Source: an uncultured bacterium (GTDB lineage Bacteria > Verrucomicrobiota > Lentisphaeria > Victivallales > Victivallaceae). Taken from it: 64,000 bases of DNA. The stretch lies in NCBI GenBank assembly GCA_900551245.1, contig URVC01000015.1:1-64000 (forward strand). The letters run 5' to 3'. Below, one piece after another: positions 1 to 11,676 of this stretch. The translations under genes were made by a program, and so were the position numbers. The notes under the pieces were generated by a model that saw only the letters and a program-made list of their open reading frames with translations, was not told where the DNA came from and made no database searches. Every line of letters begins with the position of its first letter. The first letter of the stretch is position 1.

Positions 1-37
1 AGAACCATCATCTTTCAACTTTTTCTTTTCCTATGGG

Positions 38-1609
38 ATGGCTGTGAAAAAAATTCTTCTGCTGCTCGGTGCAGTTTCGGCCGGTGTCCTGCCGGTGGCG
101 GCAGAGGTCGTGCCGCTGTCGGTTTCCCAGCTTAAAACCGGTCCGGAGAGCACGTACCGAAATGGAGTTTTCACCGTCACACTGCCCCGGGTTCCTCATA
201 CCGTCAATGAGACGCGCGGAGTGTCGGTCGAGCTGGATCCTGTGAAATTCCGCGGAAAGAGCATCATGGTTCAGGCGGAAATGCGATGCCGGGGGATCGG
301 CTCCGATCTCTCCCTGCGGCACGTGGGAGGGAAAATTCTGTGGTTTTACCGCAATGCCGGCGGTGCGCGGATCTTTTCGTCCACGCCGCTTCTGGGAGAC
401 GAGGAGCAGTGGAAAACCGTCAGCGTATTCTGTGAATTCCCGGCGAACATCCAGAGCGCCGGACTGGTTTTCGGAATTCAACAGGGCTGGGGAACGCTTG
501 AATTCCGCAATCCCCGCTACGAGGTGGTGCGCAACGACGCGGATGCTGAAATGCTCCCGGAAGGGTTCCGGTGCGAATTTTCTCCGGCATTGCGCAAGCA
601 GTCCGCCCGGCGTGGGGTGATGAGTCCGCCGCCCCAGCGAATCCGGGCCGAGGACATTCAGGAACTCGGCCGCTGGAACGTCAATCTGTTGCGGTACCAG
701 ATCGTCGACGGCATCCGGGATTTGAAAGATCTCGAGGAGTATGAACGCTGGATGGATGGGTGTCTCGATAAACTCGAAGCGCTTCTGCCTGTGCTGAAGA
801 GCTGCGGAATCCAGGTGATCGTCGACATGCATACGCCGCCCGGCGGCCGTTACCGCAATCACGGCCTTCTCGGCACCGTCGGAGAAGAGGCGGCGCGTCT
901 CTACGGCAATGATGCGCGATTCCTGATGATGGACGATGCGAAATACCGGGATGCCTTCCTCAAAACGTGGAAAAGAATCGCGACCCGGTTCCGCGGTTGC
1001 CCGGTGATCTACGGGTATGATCTGGTCAACGAGCCGGACCAGCGCGGCACCGTCAAGTTCAGCTACCGACAGCTGCAGCTGGATGCCGCGCGGGCAATCC
1101 GCGAGATCGATCCGGAGGTTCCGATCATCGTGGAGAGCAATTACTGGTGCTCCCCCGACGCTTTCGGGAGTCTGACCCCGCTGCCGTTGAAAAACATCAT
1201 TTATCAGGTGCACATGTATTCGCCCGGAGAATATACGCACCAGGGGGTCGGCGATTCGAATTATGCTAAAAACTATCCTGCGTCGGCACGGAAATATCCG
1301 GACGGCGGCTGGAATCGGGAACAGTTGCGGAAAATCCTGCAGCCGGTAAGAGCGTTCCAGCAGAAGTACGGCGCAAAAATTCTGGTCGGTGAGTTCAGCG
1401 TCACCCGCTGGGCCCCCGGTGGAGCCGAATACCTGCAGGATTGCATCTCCCTCTTCGAGGAATACGGCTGGGACTGGTGCTATCACGCCTTCCGGGAGTG
1501 GCACGGCTGGAGCGTGGAACACAGCGACGATCCCCGCAACCTCTCCCCGGTTCCTCACACGCTCCGCAAGCAGGTTCTGCTGGATGCATTCAAGAAGAAC
1601 CGACTCTGA
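38..1609 (+). CDS. Secreted glycoside hydrolase family 5 (cellulase/mannanase-like)
   Basis: A 523-residue protein starting MAVKKILLLLGAVSAG, a clear Sec signal peptide, so it acts outside the cytoplasm. Residues about 25-170 form a beta-rich accessory domain that may bind carbohydrate. Residues about 190-520 are a GH5-type TIM barrel: YDLVNEPD carries the predicted acid/base Glu332, and ILVGEFSV carries the predicted nucleophile Glu452. HMYSP and WDWCYHAFREW fit the other conserved strands. In GH5 these two glutamates perform retaining hydrolysis of beta-1,4 glycans, but the exact substrate cannot be read from the sequence. An ATG at 33 runs straight into a stop, so 38 is the usable start. 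The Shine-Dalgarno is poor, and the promoter lies before the window. A strong terminator follows. Confidence 0.88.
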   Translation: MAVKKILLLLGAVSAGVLPVAAEVVPLSVSQLKTGPESTYRNGVFTVTLPRVPHTVNETRGVSVELDPVKFRGKSIMVQAEMRCRGIGSDLSLRHVGGKILWFYRNAGGARIFSSTPLLGDEEQWKTVSVFCEFPANIQSAGLVFGIQQGWGTLEFRNPRYEVVRNDADAEMLPEGFRCEFSPALRKQSARRGVMSPPPQRIRAEDIQELGRWNVNLLRYQIVDGIRDLKDLEEYERWMDGCLDKLEALLPVLKSCGIQVIVDMHTPPGGRYRNHGLLGTVGEEAARLYGNDARFLMMDDAKYRDAFLKTWKRIATRFRGCPVIYGYDLVNEPDQRGTVKFSYRQLQLDAARAIREIDPEVPIIVESNYWCSPDAFGSLTPLPLKNIIYQVHMYSPGEYTHQGVGDSNYAKNYPASARKYPDGGWNREQLRKILQPVRAFQQKYGAKILVGEFSVTRWAPGGAEYLQDCISLFEEYGWDWCYHAFREWHGWSVEHSDDPRNLSPVPHTLRKQVLLDAFKKNRL

Positions 1610-1633
1610 GATCTGACCGGCGAAGGACGGAAA

Positions 1634-1676
1634 CGGAGTGCTGCAGACTTCGAACGTTTTGCAGCACTCCGTTTTT
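1634..1676 (+). terminator. Rho-independent terminator after the GH5 gene
   Basis: A perfect 12-bp inverted repeat (cggagtgctgca at 1634-1645, tgcagcactccg at 1660-1671) is followed directly by five T residues. Confidence 0.9.
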
Positions 1677-1712
1677 CTGCATTCCGTTGTGGTCCGGAGC
1701 TGTCGTTGTCGC

Positions 1713-1757
1713 AAAAAAAAGGGCTGTTGCACACCCGTGAGGGTTCTGCAACAGCCC
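1713..1757 (-). terminator. Rho-independent terminator after groL
   Basis: An 11-bp perfect inverted repeat (gggctgttgca at 1721-1731, tgcaacagccc at 1747-1757) with eight A residues on its left side, which read as a T tract on the minus strand. It ends the groL transcript and lies back to back with the GH5 terminator. Confidence 0.9.
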
Positions 1758-1814
1758 TTCTGACTCGATGGAGGGGAGTTTCCAGGCGGAAACTCCCTCG
1801 CAGGAGCGGCAGAA

Positions 1815-3452
<1,638 letters not shown>

Positions 3453-3506
3453 GGTATTGAAAACTCCTGTTTGTTGCTGTTAGCTGAAAATGGTTGCGGG
3501 GAGGGG

Positions 3507-3803
3507 TCAGCCGATCACCGCGAGGATGTCGTCCTGGTTGACCACTTTGTATTCCTTGTCATCGACCTTGACCTCGGTGCCGCCGTAACGGCTGGTCAGG
3601 ACGATATCGCCGACCTTGACGTCGAAGGGGATCTTGTTGCCCTTGTCATCGTTCTTGCCGGTGCCGAGCGCGATCACCTTGTACTCCTGCGGTTTCTCTT
3701 TCGCGGAATCGGGGATGAGAATTCCACCCTTCATCTGTTCGGTGTTCTCGCAGATCTCGAGAAGGACGCGGTCGCCGAGCGGCTTGATGTTGACATTCGA
3801 CAT
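3507..3803 (-). CDS. groS: Co-chaperonin GroES (10 kDa subunit)
   Basis: A 98-residue protein beginning MSNVNIKPLGDRVLLE and ending DDILAVIG, with the mobile loop around EQMKGGILIPDSA and the YGGTEVKVDDKEY strand of GroES. It forms the heptameric lid of GroEL. A longer frame starts 12 codons upstream, but AAGGAG sits 8 nt before the start chosen here, and family alignment begins there. It is the first gene of groSL and follows the dnaK terminator by about 60 bp. I see no strong promoter in that gap, so expression may depend partly on readthrough from dnaK. Confidence 0.97.
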   Translation of the reverse strand: MSNVNIKPLGDRVLLEICENTEQMKGGILIPDSAKEKPQEYKVIALGTGKNDDKGNKIPFDVKVGDIVLTSRYGGTEVKVDDKEYKVVNQDDILAVIG

Positions 3804-3861
3804 TTTGATACTCCTTATTGTTTGGGTGTTTGGATTCACACAACTGTTCTCGTTTCGGAAA

Positions 3862-3898
3862 CTAAAACTCCCCCGCCCGGGAGTTCCCCCGGGCGGGG
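3862..3898 (-). terminator. Hairpin terminator between dnaK and groS
   Basis: An 11-bp GC-rich inverted repeat (ccccgcccggg at 3871-3881, cccgggcgggg at 3888-3898). On the minus strand it is followed by gagttttagttt, an interrupted T tract. It probably ends or attenuates the dnaK transcript before groS. Confidence 0.75.
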
Positions 3899-3935
3899 CT
3901 CTTCAATGGATTACTCTTCCACCTAGGAATTGAGT

Positions 3936-5840
<1,905 letters not shown>

Positions 5841-5895
5841 GATTCAATACCTCCATGAAGAAAATGATAATTCAAAATCTTACGCCGGGTAGAAT

Positions 5896-5912
5896 AGCAG
5901 GTCCCGTGCCAA
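5896..5912 (-). promoter_or_regulatory. Sigma54-like (-24/-12) promoter of dnaK
   Basis: The minus strand reads TTGGCACGGGACCTGCT. It has the GG and GC dinucleotides exactly 10 bp apart and matches TGGCACG-N4-TTGCW with a single mismatch (C for T). The predicted transcription start is near 5886, giving a leader of about 46 nt before the dnaK ATG. No comparable sigma70 element is visible on this strand. Confidence 0.5.
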
Positions 5913-5952
5913 CTTCTTTTTGGGAGGGGCGGGCGGGGGGTGTTGCCCGGTC

Positions 5953-6034
5953 TGACACAATCATGTGTGCCATTTTGGCGCAGTTGTGCCACGAAAAGTG
6001 CGCCAGCGACAGGAGTGTGTCACGTTGTGCGCCA
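5953..6034. promoter_or_regulatory. Cluster of seven TGYGYCA half-sites upstream of dnaK
   Basis: Half-sites at 5953-5959 (TGACACA), 5966-5972 (TGTGCCA), 5976-5982 (TGGCGCA), 5985-5991 (TGTGCCA), 5999-6005 (TGCGCCA), 6016-6022 (TGTGTCA) and 6028-6034 (TGCGCCA). Two read TGRCRCA and five read TGYGYCA on the plus strand, so several form inverted pairs. They lie about 67-148 bp upstream of the predicted dnaK start, the usual place for enhancer-binding protein sites. Confidence 0.55.
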
Positions 6035-6195
6035 CGGGGTGCTGCATGGGGGAGCGCCTTCCGTCGCTTTTCCGTCCCTATTAATATAAGGAATCGCGGA
6101 ACTCGGTCATACACAACTGCCGATGGATTTTTCCGGGGAGCGGGATTTTTGAAAGGCTTTCTCCGGGTTTTCGAAGCGGGAAAGGGGGATTGTGC

Positions 6196-6223
6196 TTGAC
6201 ATTTGGAAAAAAAGCGGTATATT
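6196..6223 (+). promoter_or_regulatory. Sigma70-type promoter of gap
   Basis: TTGACA at 6196-6201 and TATATT at 6218-6223 with a 16-bp spacer. The predicted start near 6230 leaves a leader of about 50 nt containing AGAAGGA just before the gap ATG. Confidence 0.8.
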
Positions 6224-6279
6224 TTCAAATACGGATCAAAACTGTTTTTCCCCTAAACAAAAAAGAAGGAATTACCAAA

Positions 6280-7278
6280 ATGATCAAAGTCGGTATCAAC
6301 GGTTTCGGCCGCATCGGCCGCATGGTTTTCCGTGCTGCGGTGCAGAATTTCAGCAAAGATATCCAGATTGTCGGCATCAACGACCTGCTCGATCCCGAGT
6401 ATCTCGCCTACATGCTGAAGTATGACTCGGTTCACGGCCAGTTCGAAGGCGACATCAAGGTCGAAGGCAACTACATGGTTGTCAACGGCAACAAGATCCG
6501 CCTGACCGCCGAGAAGGACCCGGTCAACCTGAAGTGGGATGAAGTGGATGCCGACGTCGTTGTCGAATCCACCGGCTTCTTCCTCACCGAGGAGCTTGCT
6601 TCTGCTCACCTCAAGGCGGGTGCGAAGAAGGTGATCATGTCCGCTCCGAGCAAGGACGCCACCCCGATGTTCGTCTACGGCGTCAACCACACGACCTATG
6701 CCGGCCAGAAGATCATCTCCAACGCCAGCTGCACCACCAACTGCCTGGCTCCGCTGTCGAAGGTTCTGAACGACAAGTTCGGCATCAAGCGTGGCCTGAT
6801 GACCACGATCCACGCTGCCACCGCGACCCAGAAGACGGTCGACGGCCCCTCGAAGAAGGATTGGCGCGGCGGCCGCGGCATCCTCGAGAACATGATCCCC
6901 TCCTCGACCGGTGCGGCCAAGGCGGTGGGCAAGGTTCTTCCGGTGCTCAACGGCAAGCTGACCGGTATGTCGGTCCGCGTTCCCACCTCCGATGTTTCGT
7001 TCGTCGACCTGACCTGCGAACTCAACACCGAGTGCACCTATGAGGATATCTGCAAGGCGATGAAGGAAGCTTCCGAGGGCGAACTCAAGGGCGTTCTCGG
7101 CTACACCGACGAAGCGGTTGTTTCGACCGACTTCCGCGGCGATGCCCGTACCTCGATCTTCGACGCCAAGGCCGGCATCCAGCTGGACAAGACCTTCGTC
7201 AAGGTCTGCTCCTGGTACGACAACGAGTGGGGTTATTCGAACAAGGTTCTGGAGATGGCCCGCGTCATCGCCAAGTAA
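6280..7278 (+). CDS. gap: Glyceraldehyde-3-phosphate dehydrogenase (type I)
   Basis: A 332-residue NAD-dependent GAPDH that oxidises glyceraldehyde-3-phosphate to 1,3-bisphosphoglycerate in glycolysis. The start MIKVGINGFGRIGRM is the classical Rossmann N terminus. The catalytic Cys151 lies in SNASCTTNC, and the partner His178 in TTIHAATATQ. It ends in WYDNEWGYSNKVLEMA, typical of the family. A longer in-frame extension upstream is rejected because the promoter at 6196-6223 lies inside it and AGAAGGA precedes the ATG at 6280. It has its own terminator and is followed by pgk, the next enzyme of the pathway. Codon use suggests high expression. Confidence 0.99.
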   Translation: MIKVGINGFGRIGRMVFRAAVQNFSKDIQIVGINDLLDPEYLAYMLKYDSVHGQFEGDIKVEGNYMVVNGNKIRLTAEKDPVNLKWDEVDADVVVESTGFFLTEELASAHLKAGAKKVIMSAPSKDATPMFVYGVNHTTYAGQKIISNASCTTNCLAPLSKVLNDKFGIKRGLMTTIHAATATQKTVDGPSKKDWRGGRGILENMIPSSTGAAKAVGKVLPVLNGKLTGMSVRVPTSDVSFVDLTCELNTECTYEDICKAMKEASEGELKGVLGYTDEAVVSTDFRGDARTSIFDAKAGIQLDKTFVKVCSWYDNEWGYSNKVLEMARVIAK

Positions 7279-7301
7279 CTTTGGGTTTGTGATTCCCGGA
7301 A

Positions 7302-7334
7302 AGGGCGGGTGGTCGAATGCCGCCCGCCCTTTTT
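7302..7334 (+). terminator. Terminator after gap
   Basis: An inverted repeat (agggcggg at 7302-7309, cccgccct at 7323-7330) followed by T residues. Confidence 0.8.
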
Positions 7335-7377
7335 GTATTAACGCATCTGTTCATTAATTAATGCAGGGAGAATTGTC

Positions 7378-8631
7378 ATGGATAAGAAAACGCTTCGTGA
7401 CGTCGATCTCAAAGGAAAACGCGTGGTCATGCGCGTCGACTTCAACGTTCCGATCAAAGACGGAGTCATCAAGGATGACACCCGCATCAAGGGGGCGCTC
7501 CCCTCGATCAAGTATGTGCTCGACAACGGCGGCAGTCTGGTGCTGATGAGCCACCTCGGCCGTCCGGCGGAGAAGGGCTATGAGGCGGATTTCAGCCTGA
7601 AGCCGGTTGCGGAATATCTGGCGAAGCTGCTCGGCCGTCCGGTGGCGTTCGCTCCGGACTGCGCCAACGCCGACAAGGAAGTTGCCGCGATGAAGCCGGG
7701 CGACGTGCTGATGCTGGAGAACACCCGCTTCTACAAGGAAGAGCAGGGCAAGCTCAAGCAGAAGGAAGGGCAGTCCGACGAGGAGTTCAAGGCGAAGAAG
7801 GCCGAACTCAAGGAGAAGCAGCAGCTTCTGGCGAAGAAGTTCGCCTCCTATGGCGACATCTACTGCAACGACGCGTTCGGTTCCGCGCATCGCGCTCACG
7901 CTTCGACCGCGGTCATCACCAAGTACATGCCGGTTTCGGTGGCGGGCTTCCTGATGGAAAAAGAGATCGCCTACCTCGGCAGTGCGGTGGAGAATCCGGT
8001 GCGTCCGTTCGTGGCGATCCTCGGCGGAGCGAAGGTTTCCGACAAGCTCGCGGTGGTGCAGAATCTGCTGGGCAAGGTTGACACGCTGATCATCGGCGGC
8101 GGCATGGCCTACACCTTCCTCAAGGCGCAGGGGCACGACATCGGTGCTTCGCTGTGTGAACTCGATCAGCTTGACTACGCCCGCGACATGATTGCGAAGG
8201 CGAAGGAGCGCGGTGTGAAGCTGCTGCTGCCGGTGGACAACGTCGCCGCCGACAAGTTTGCGGCGGATGCGGCCACGCAGATCGTCGGAGACGAGATTCC
8301 TGCCGGCTGGATGGCGCTGGACATCGGTCCGAAGACCACCGAGCTCTATGCCGAAGCGATCAAGGGCGCCAAGACGGTTGTCTGGAACGGGCCGATGGGC
8401 TGCTTTGAAATGCCCGCGTTTTCGAAGGGCACCTTCGGCGTCTGCGCCGCGGTGGCCGAAGTGAAGGCGAACGGCGGCGTTTCGATCATCGGCGGCGGCG
8501 ACAGCGTCTCTGCGGTGAACAAGTCCGGTCTGGCGGACAAGATGAGCCACATTTCCACCGGCGGCGGTGCTTCGCTCGAGTTCCTCGAGGGGAAGGCTCT
8601 GCCCGGCGTGGTCTCGCTTTCCGACAAATAA
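7378..8631 (+). CDS. pgk: Phosphoglycerate kinase
   Basis: A 417-residue Pgk, the ATP-forming step of lower glycolysis that follows GAPDH. It starts MDKKTLRDVDLKGKRVVMRVDFNVP, which is the family signature, with SHLGRP, the KVSDKLAVVQNLL region of the hinge and GGGDSVSAVNKSG at the nucleotide site. Length is slightly above the usual 390-400 because of a Lys/Glu-rich insertion around residues 122-145, also seen in some other bacterial Pgk proteins. AGGGAG precedes the ATG. The gap terminator separates it from gap, so it probably has its own promoter in the 7335-7365 AT-rich stretch, though no clear hexamers stand out. A strong terminator follows. Confidence 0.98.
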   Translation: MDKKTLRDVDLKGKRVVMRVDFNVPIKDGVIKDDTRIKGALPSIKYVLDNGGSLVLMSHLGRPAEKGYEADFSLKPVAEYLAKLLGRPVAFAPDCANADKEVAAMKPGDVLMLENTRFYKEEQGKLKQKEGQSDEEFKAKKAELKEKQQLLAKKFASYGDIYCNDAFGSAHRAHASTAVITKYMPVSVAGFLMEKEIAYLGSAVENPVRPFVAILGGAKVSDKLAVVQNLLGKVDTLIIGGGMAYTFLKAQGHDIGASLCELDQLDYARDMIAKAKERGVKLLLPVDNVAADKFAADAATQIVGDEIPAGWMALDIGPKTTELYAEAIKGAKTVVWNGPMGCFEMPAFSKGTFGVCAAVAEVKANGGVSIIGGGDSVSAVNKSGLADKMSHISTGGGASLEFLEGKALPGVVSLSDK

Positions 8632-8651
8632 TTGCAGGGGATGATCCTGCG

Positions 8652-8685
8652 GGGCTCCGGTTGTGCCGGAGCCCTTTTTGTTTTT
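8652..8685 (+). terminator. Rho-independent terminator after pgk
   Basis: A 9-bp perfect stem (gggctccgg at 8652-8660, ccggagccc at 8666-8674), a 5-nt loop, and two T5 runs afterwards. Confidence 0.92.
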
Positions 8686-8815
8686 GGCGGGGAGAGGGGA
8701 GTAAAATGGTTTGATTTCAGCATAGTTTTCATGATTTTTCGCCTCATTTTTCTGTTTTTTCCGCTTCAATTGCTGTTTTGTATGCTCTTTTTTCCAAAAA
8801 AGTCCTTCGTTTTAC

Positions 8816-8843
8816 TTGAATAACCGGATTATCGCAATATATT
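8816..8843 (+). promoter_or_regulatory. Promoter of the Sel1-repeat gene
   Basis: TTGAAT at 8816-8821 and TATATT at 8838-8843 with a 16-bp spacer, inside an AT-rich region. It leaves a leader of about 130 nt before the ATG at 8978. Confidence 0.6.
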
Positions 8844-8977
8844 CATATAGAAAATTCTGTTTCCCCGGGAACGGAAGGGACTTTTTCGCGGCTGTGAAGC
8901 GGGGGGAGACAGAGGTGGTGCCGCGGCATGATGGAACGGACTTTGCAGGTTGCATTCTAATAAAAAAAGGTGACTCA

Positions 8978-11344
8978 ATGCGCGTGAATACGAAGTTGTT
9001 GTTGCAGATACTGGCTTCGGGGTTGGCGGTAAATGTGCTGGCGGCGGAAACAGATGCCGCCGGAATGGTGAAGGAGGCGTTGCGCAGCTACAGCGGCGCG
9101 AACGGAGCGGCTCCGGATTACCGTGCGGCGTATGAGAAATTCGAAAAAGCGGCAAAGGCAGGCTCTCCGCTGGCCGAATTCTATCTTGGGTATTGTGCCT
9201 TGAACGGCACCGGCACCACGCGGAATCCTGCCGCGGCGGTCCAGCGTTTCCGCAAGGCGTCGGCGGCCTCGCTTCCCGAGGCGCAACTCTGGCTCGGCAT
9301 CTGTCTCCACAAGGGGATCGGCGTGAAGGCCGATGCAAAAGAGGCGGTCAAATACCTGACTCTTGCCGCGGATGGCGGCAGTGTCCAGGCTCAGTATTAT
9401 CTGGGGCGGATGTTCTGTGATGGAGCGGGGGTTACCCGCGATGTGGAAGAAGGGTTGATGTTCCTGCGCCGCGCCGCGTCGGGCGGCAGCAGCGATGCGC
9501 AGTATCTCATCGGCCGCATCTACTTCGACGGGACGGGGGTCAAGCCGGATCTCAACGAAGGGATCCAGTGGTTCCGCCGGGCGTCCGACCGCGGCAACGC
9601 TTACGCGGATATCGCGCTCGGAGAGGCCTACCGTGACGGCCGCGGAGTGCTGGCCAGTCCGGAAGCGGCCGTCAAATATTTCCGCATGGCGGCCGACCGC
9701 GGCAATGTGGAGGGGATGATCCGCCTGGGCGACTGCTACCGGCTGGGGGAAGGTGTGGTAAAAAGTGACAGCGAGGCGCTGGCCTGGTACGATCGTGCGG
9801 CGGCGAAGGGGAGCGCGGAAGCGCTGGTGGCCCTGGGCCGTCTCTATCAGTCTACCGATAAAGTCAAGGCGGCCGATTGTTTTGCGCGCGCTGCGAAACA
9901 GGGCAGTGCGGAGGCGGAATTCATGCTCGGCACTGCCGCGGCGGACAAGGCCGAGAGCATCGCGCATCTGCGCCGCTCGGCGGATGCCGGTTATGCGCCG
10001 GCGCAGTGTGCGCTGGGGCGTCTCTACCTGAATGGAGAAGGGGTGTCCCGCGATGTTTCCCGTGCGGCGGAGTTGTTCCGCAAGGCGGCGGAGAGCGGAG
10101 ACGCGGAAGGACAGTACTTCCTGGCGGTCTGTGCCGCCAAGGGGATTGGCATGAAGGCCAATCCGACGCTTGCCGCGGAATCGGCGATGAAGTCGGCGGC
10201 GGGTGGCGACAGCTTCGGTCAGTATCTCTACGGCGTCTTCTGCCAGGAGGGATTCGGCACCGAGCAGAATGACAAGGAAGCGTTTTCGTGGATGACGCAG
10301 TCGGCGAAGCAGGGCAATCGCAGTGCGATGACGCTGCTGGGCGACTACTATCTCAACGGGATCGGCGTGGAGGCGAATGCCGCGGAGGGGTTGAACTGGC
10401 TCCGCAAGGCGGCGGAGGCGGGTGACTCCGATGCGCAGTTCCTGCTCGGCAAGGTCTATTCGGAGGGGCGTCTGGTGGAACAGAATTACCCGGAAGCTCT
10501 CAAATACCTGAATCTGGCGGCGAAAGCGGAGAACCCGCGTGCGCTGCACCTTCTCGGAATTTTCAGCAAAGATGGTCTGGGCGGGGTTCCCCGCGATGCC
10601 GACAAGATGCTTCAGTACTTCATGAAGGCGGAGAAGCTGAACAATCCGGATGCGATCTGCTGGCTTGGCATCTGCTACATGAATGGCGTGGCGGTTGCCC
10701 GGGATATGTCGAAGGCGGTGAAATACTTCCAGCGGGCGGCAGCGCTCGGCAATGCGGAAGCGGAGTTCTGGCTCGGCGTCTGCTACCAGAAGGGGCTGGG
10801 CGTTGCGCAGAACGACAAGATGGCGCTGGAGATGTTCCGGCAGGCGTCGCGGCAGAACAACTCCAGTGCTCTGCTCTATCTCGGGCTCTACTACAAAAAC
10901 GGTCGCGGGATGAAGGCGAATCCGGCGGCGGCGGTGAGCTGTTTCCGGCGGGCCGCGGAGCAGGGCAATGCCGATGCGATGTACAACCTCGGACTCTGCT
11001 ATGACAACGGCATCGGCGTGAAGACCGATTACACCATGGGATTTGAGTGGTATCGCAAGGCGGCTGCGGCGGGCAGCTCCTACGGGCTGTATGCGCTGGC
11101 GTGTTGCTACGAAGCCGGGCGCGGCGTGGCGAAGGATCCCGTGCGGGCGCTCTCCTACTACAAGATGGCGGCGCAGAAGAACAACCGGTACGCGCTGTTG
11201 ATGCTGGGGCGCTGCTACGAGAAGGGAATCGGTACGGATCCGGACCTGTTTGAGGCGCGCCGCTGGTACGCGCGTGCGGCGGAGCTCGACACGGTGTTTG
11301 CACAGGAAAAGGTTGACATGCTGGACAAAGCCGCGTTGGAGTGA
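8978..11344 (+). CDS. Secreted Sel1-repeat (TPR-like) protein
   Basis: A 788-residue protein with a signal peptide (residues 1 to about 24, MRVNTKLLLQILASGLAVN... ending near LAAE). About twenty 36-residue Sel1-like repeats follow from about residue 40 to the end. Each has the pattern A-x-x-x-LG-x-x-Y-x-x-G-x-GV followed by A-x-x-W/Y-F/Y-R-K-A-A-x-x-G. Such alpha-solenoids serve as protein-binding scaffolds, and no catalytic domain is present. The start was placed at ATG 8978 because an AGGTGA ribosome site precedes it and a signal peptide begins there; the longer upstream frame overlaps the promoter. It is followed by a small gene and then the secretion locus. A role for this protein in that locus is possible but unproven. 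Confidence 0.9.
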   Translation: MRVNTKLLLQILASGLAVNVLAAETDAAGMVKEALRSYSGANGAAPDYRAAYEKFEKAAKAGSPLAEFYLGYCALNGTGTTRNPAAAVQRFRKASAASLPEAQLWLGICLHKGIGVKADAKEAVKYLTLAADGGSVQAQYYLGRMFCDGAGVTRDVEEGLMFLRRAASGGSSDAQYLIGRIYFDGTGVKPDLNEGIQWFRRASDRGNAYADIALGEAYRDGRGVLASPEAAVKYFRMAADRGNVEGMIRLGDCYRLGEGVVKSDSEALAWYDRAAAKGSAEALVALGRLYQSTDKVKAADCFARAAKQGSAEAEFMLGTAAADKAESIAHLRRSADAGYAPAQCALGRLYLNGEGVSRDVSRAAELFRKAAESGDAEGQYFLAVCAAKGIGMKANPTLAAESAMKSAAGGDSFGQYLYGVFCQEGFGTEQNDKEAFSWMTQSAKQGNRSAMTLLGDYYLNGIGVEANAAEGLNWLRKAAEAGDSDAQFLLGKVYSEGRLVEQNYPEALKYLNLAAKAENPRALHLLGIFSKDGLGGVPRDADKMLQYFMKAEKLNNPDAICWLGICYMNGVAVARDMSKAVKYFQRAAALGNAEAEFWLGVCYQKGLGVAQNDKMALEMFRQASRQNNSSALLYLGLYYKNGRGMKANPAAAVSCFRRAAEQGNADAMYNLGLCYDNGIGVKTDYTMGFEWYRKAAAAGSSYGLYALACCYEAGRGVAKDPVRALSYYKMAAQKNNRYALLMLGRCYEKGIGTDPDLFEARRWYARAAELDTVFAQEKVDMLDKAALE

Positions 11345-11390
11345 GCTGTGCCGGGTGTTGCATCAACGAAACAGAGATAAGGAGGCTATT

Positions 11391-11633
11391 GTGGAGGGAA
11401 AGAAAGAGATCTATGCGGACGGTATCGGGCAGATTCACTTTGCCGGCGGAATGGTCCGTTTTGATTTTGTGACGCTGCAACCGGAAGGCGAGGGCAAGGC
11501 GCCGACGACGCTGGTCAAGGAGCGGATCATCATGCCGCCGCAGGGGTTCCTCGGTGCGTTCAACTCGATGCAGCAGCTGATCGACAAGTTGCTGGAGGCG
11601 GGGGTTCTGCAGAAGAACGAAGCCGCCAAGTAA
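11391..11633 (+). CDS. Small protein of unknown function (80 aa)
   Basis: An 80-residue protein starting at GTG 11391, chosen because a perfect AAGGAGG sits 5 nt upstream. It has no signal peptide or membrane segment. The sequence begins MEGKKEIYADGIGQIHFAGGMVRFDF and continues with a short predicted beta-sheet part and a C-terminal helix (FNSMQQLIDKLLEAGVLQK). I do not recognise the family. It lies 46 bp after the Sel1-repeat gene on the same strand and may be cotranscribed with it. A weak hairpin follows. Confidence 0.75.
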   Translation: MEGKKEIYADGIGQIHFAGGMVRFDFVTLQPEGEGKAPTTLVKERIIMPPQGFLGAFNSMQQLIDKLLEAGVLQKNEAAK

Positions 11634-11646
11634 GCGATTTCGGGAG

Positions 11647-11674
11647 CTCCGGCCGGATTATCCTGCCGGAGTTT
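11647..11674 (+). terminator. Weak hairpin after the 80-aa gene
   Basis: ctccggc (11647-11653) pairs with gccggag (11665-11671), followed by only three T residues. It is a possible weak terminator. Confidence 0.4.
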
Positions 11675-11676
11675 CG

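Larger units (their letters stand above)
5841..6279. other. Divergent regulatory region between dnaK and gap
   Basis: A 439-bp gene-free stretch. The dnaK side holds a sigma54-like element (5896-5912) preceded by seven TGYGYCA/TGRCRCA half-sites (5953-6034). The gap side holds a good sigma70-type promoter (6196-6223). No open frame in between resembles a known protein, and I see no CIRCE element (TTAGCACTC repeat). Confidence 0.8.
8632..8977. other. Intergenic region between pgk and the Sel1-repeat gene
   Basis: A 346-bp gap. It contains the pgk terminator (8652-8685), an AT-rich stretch, a promoter candidate (8816-8843) and a leader of about 130 nt. The frame starting at 8816 overlaps the promoter and is not taken as coding. 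Confidence 0.7.

Noticed and set aside
5953..6034. Short CRISPR-like repeats
   Set aside because: The repeated unit is only 7 bp, occurs in both orientations and has irregular spacing of 2-10 bp.
5841..6279. CIRCE/HrcA operator
   Set aside because: Searched by eye for TTAGCACTC-N9-GAGTGCTAA upstream of dnaK and groS; not found.
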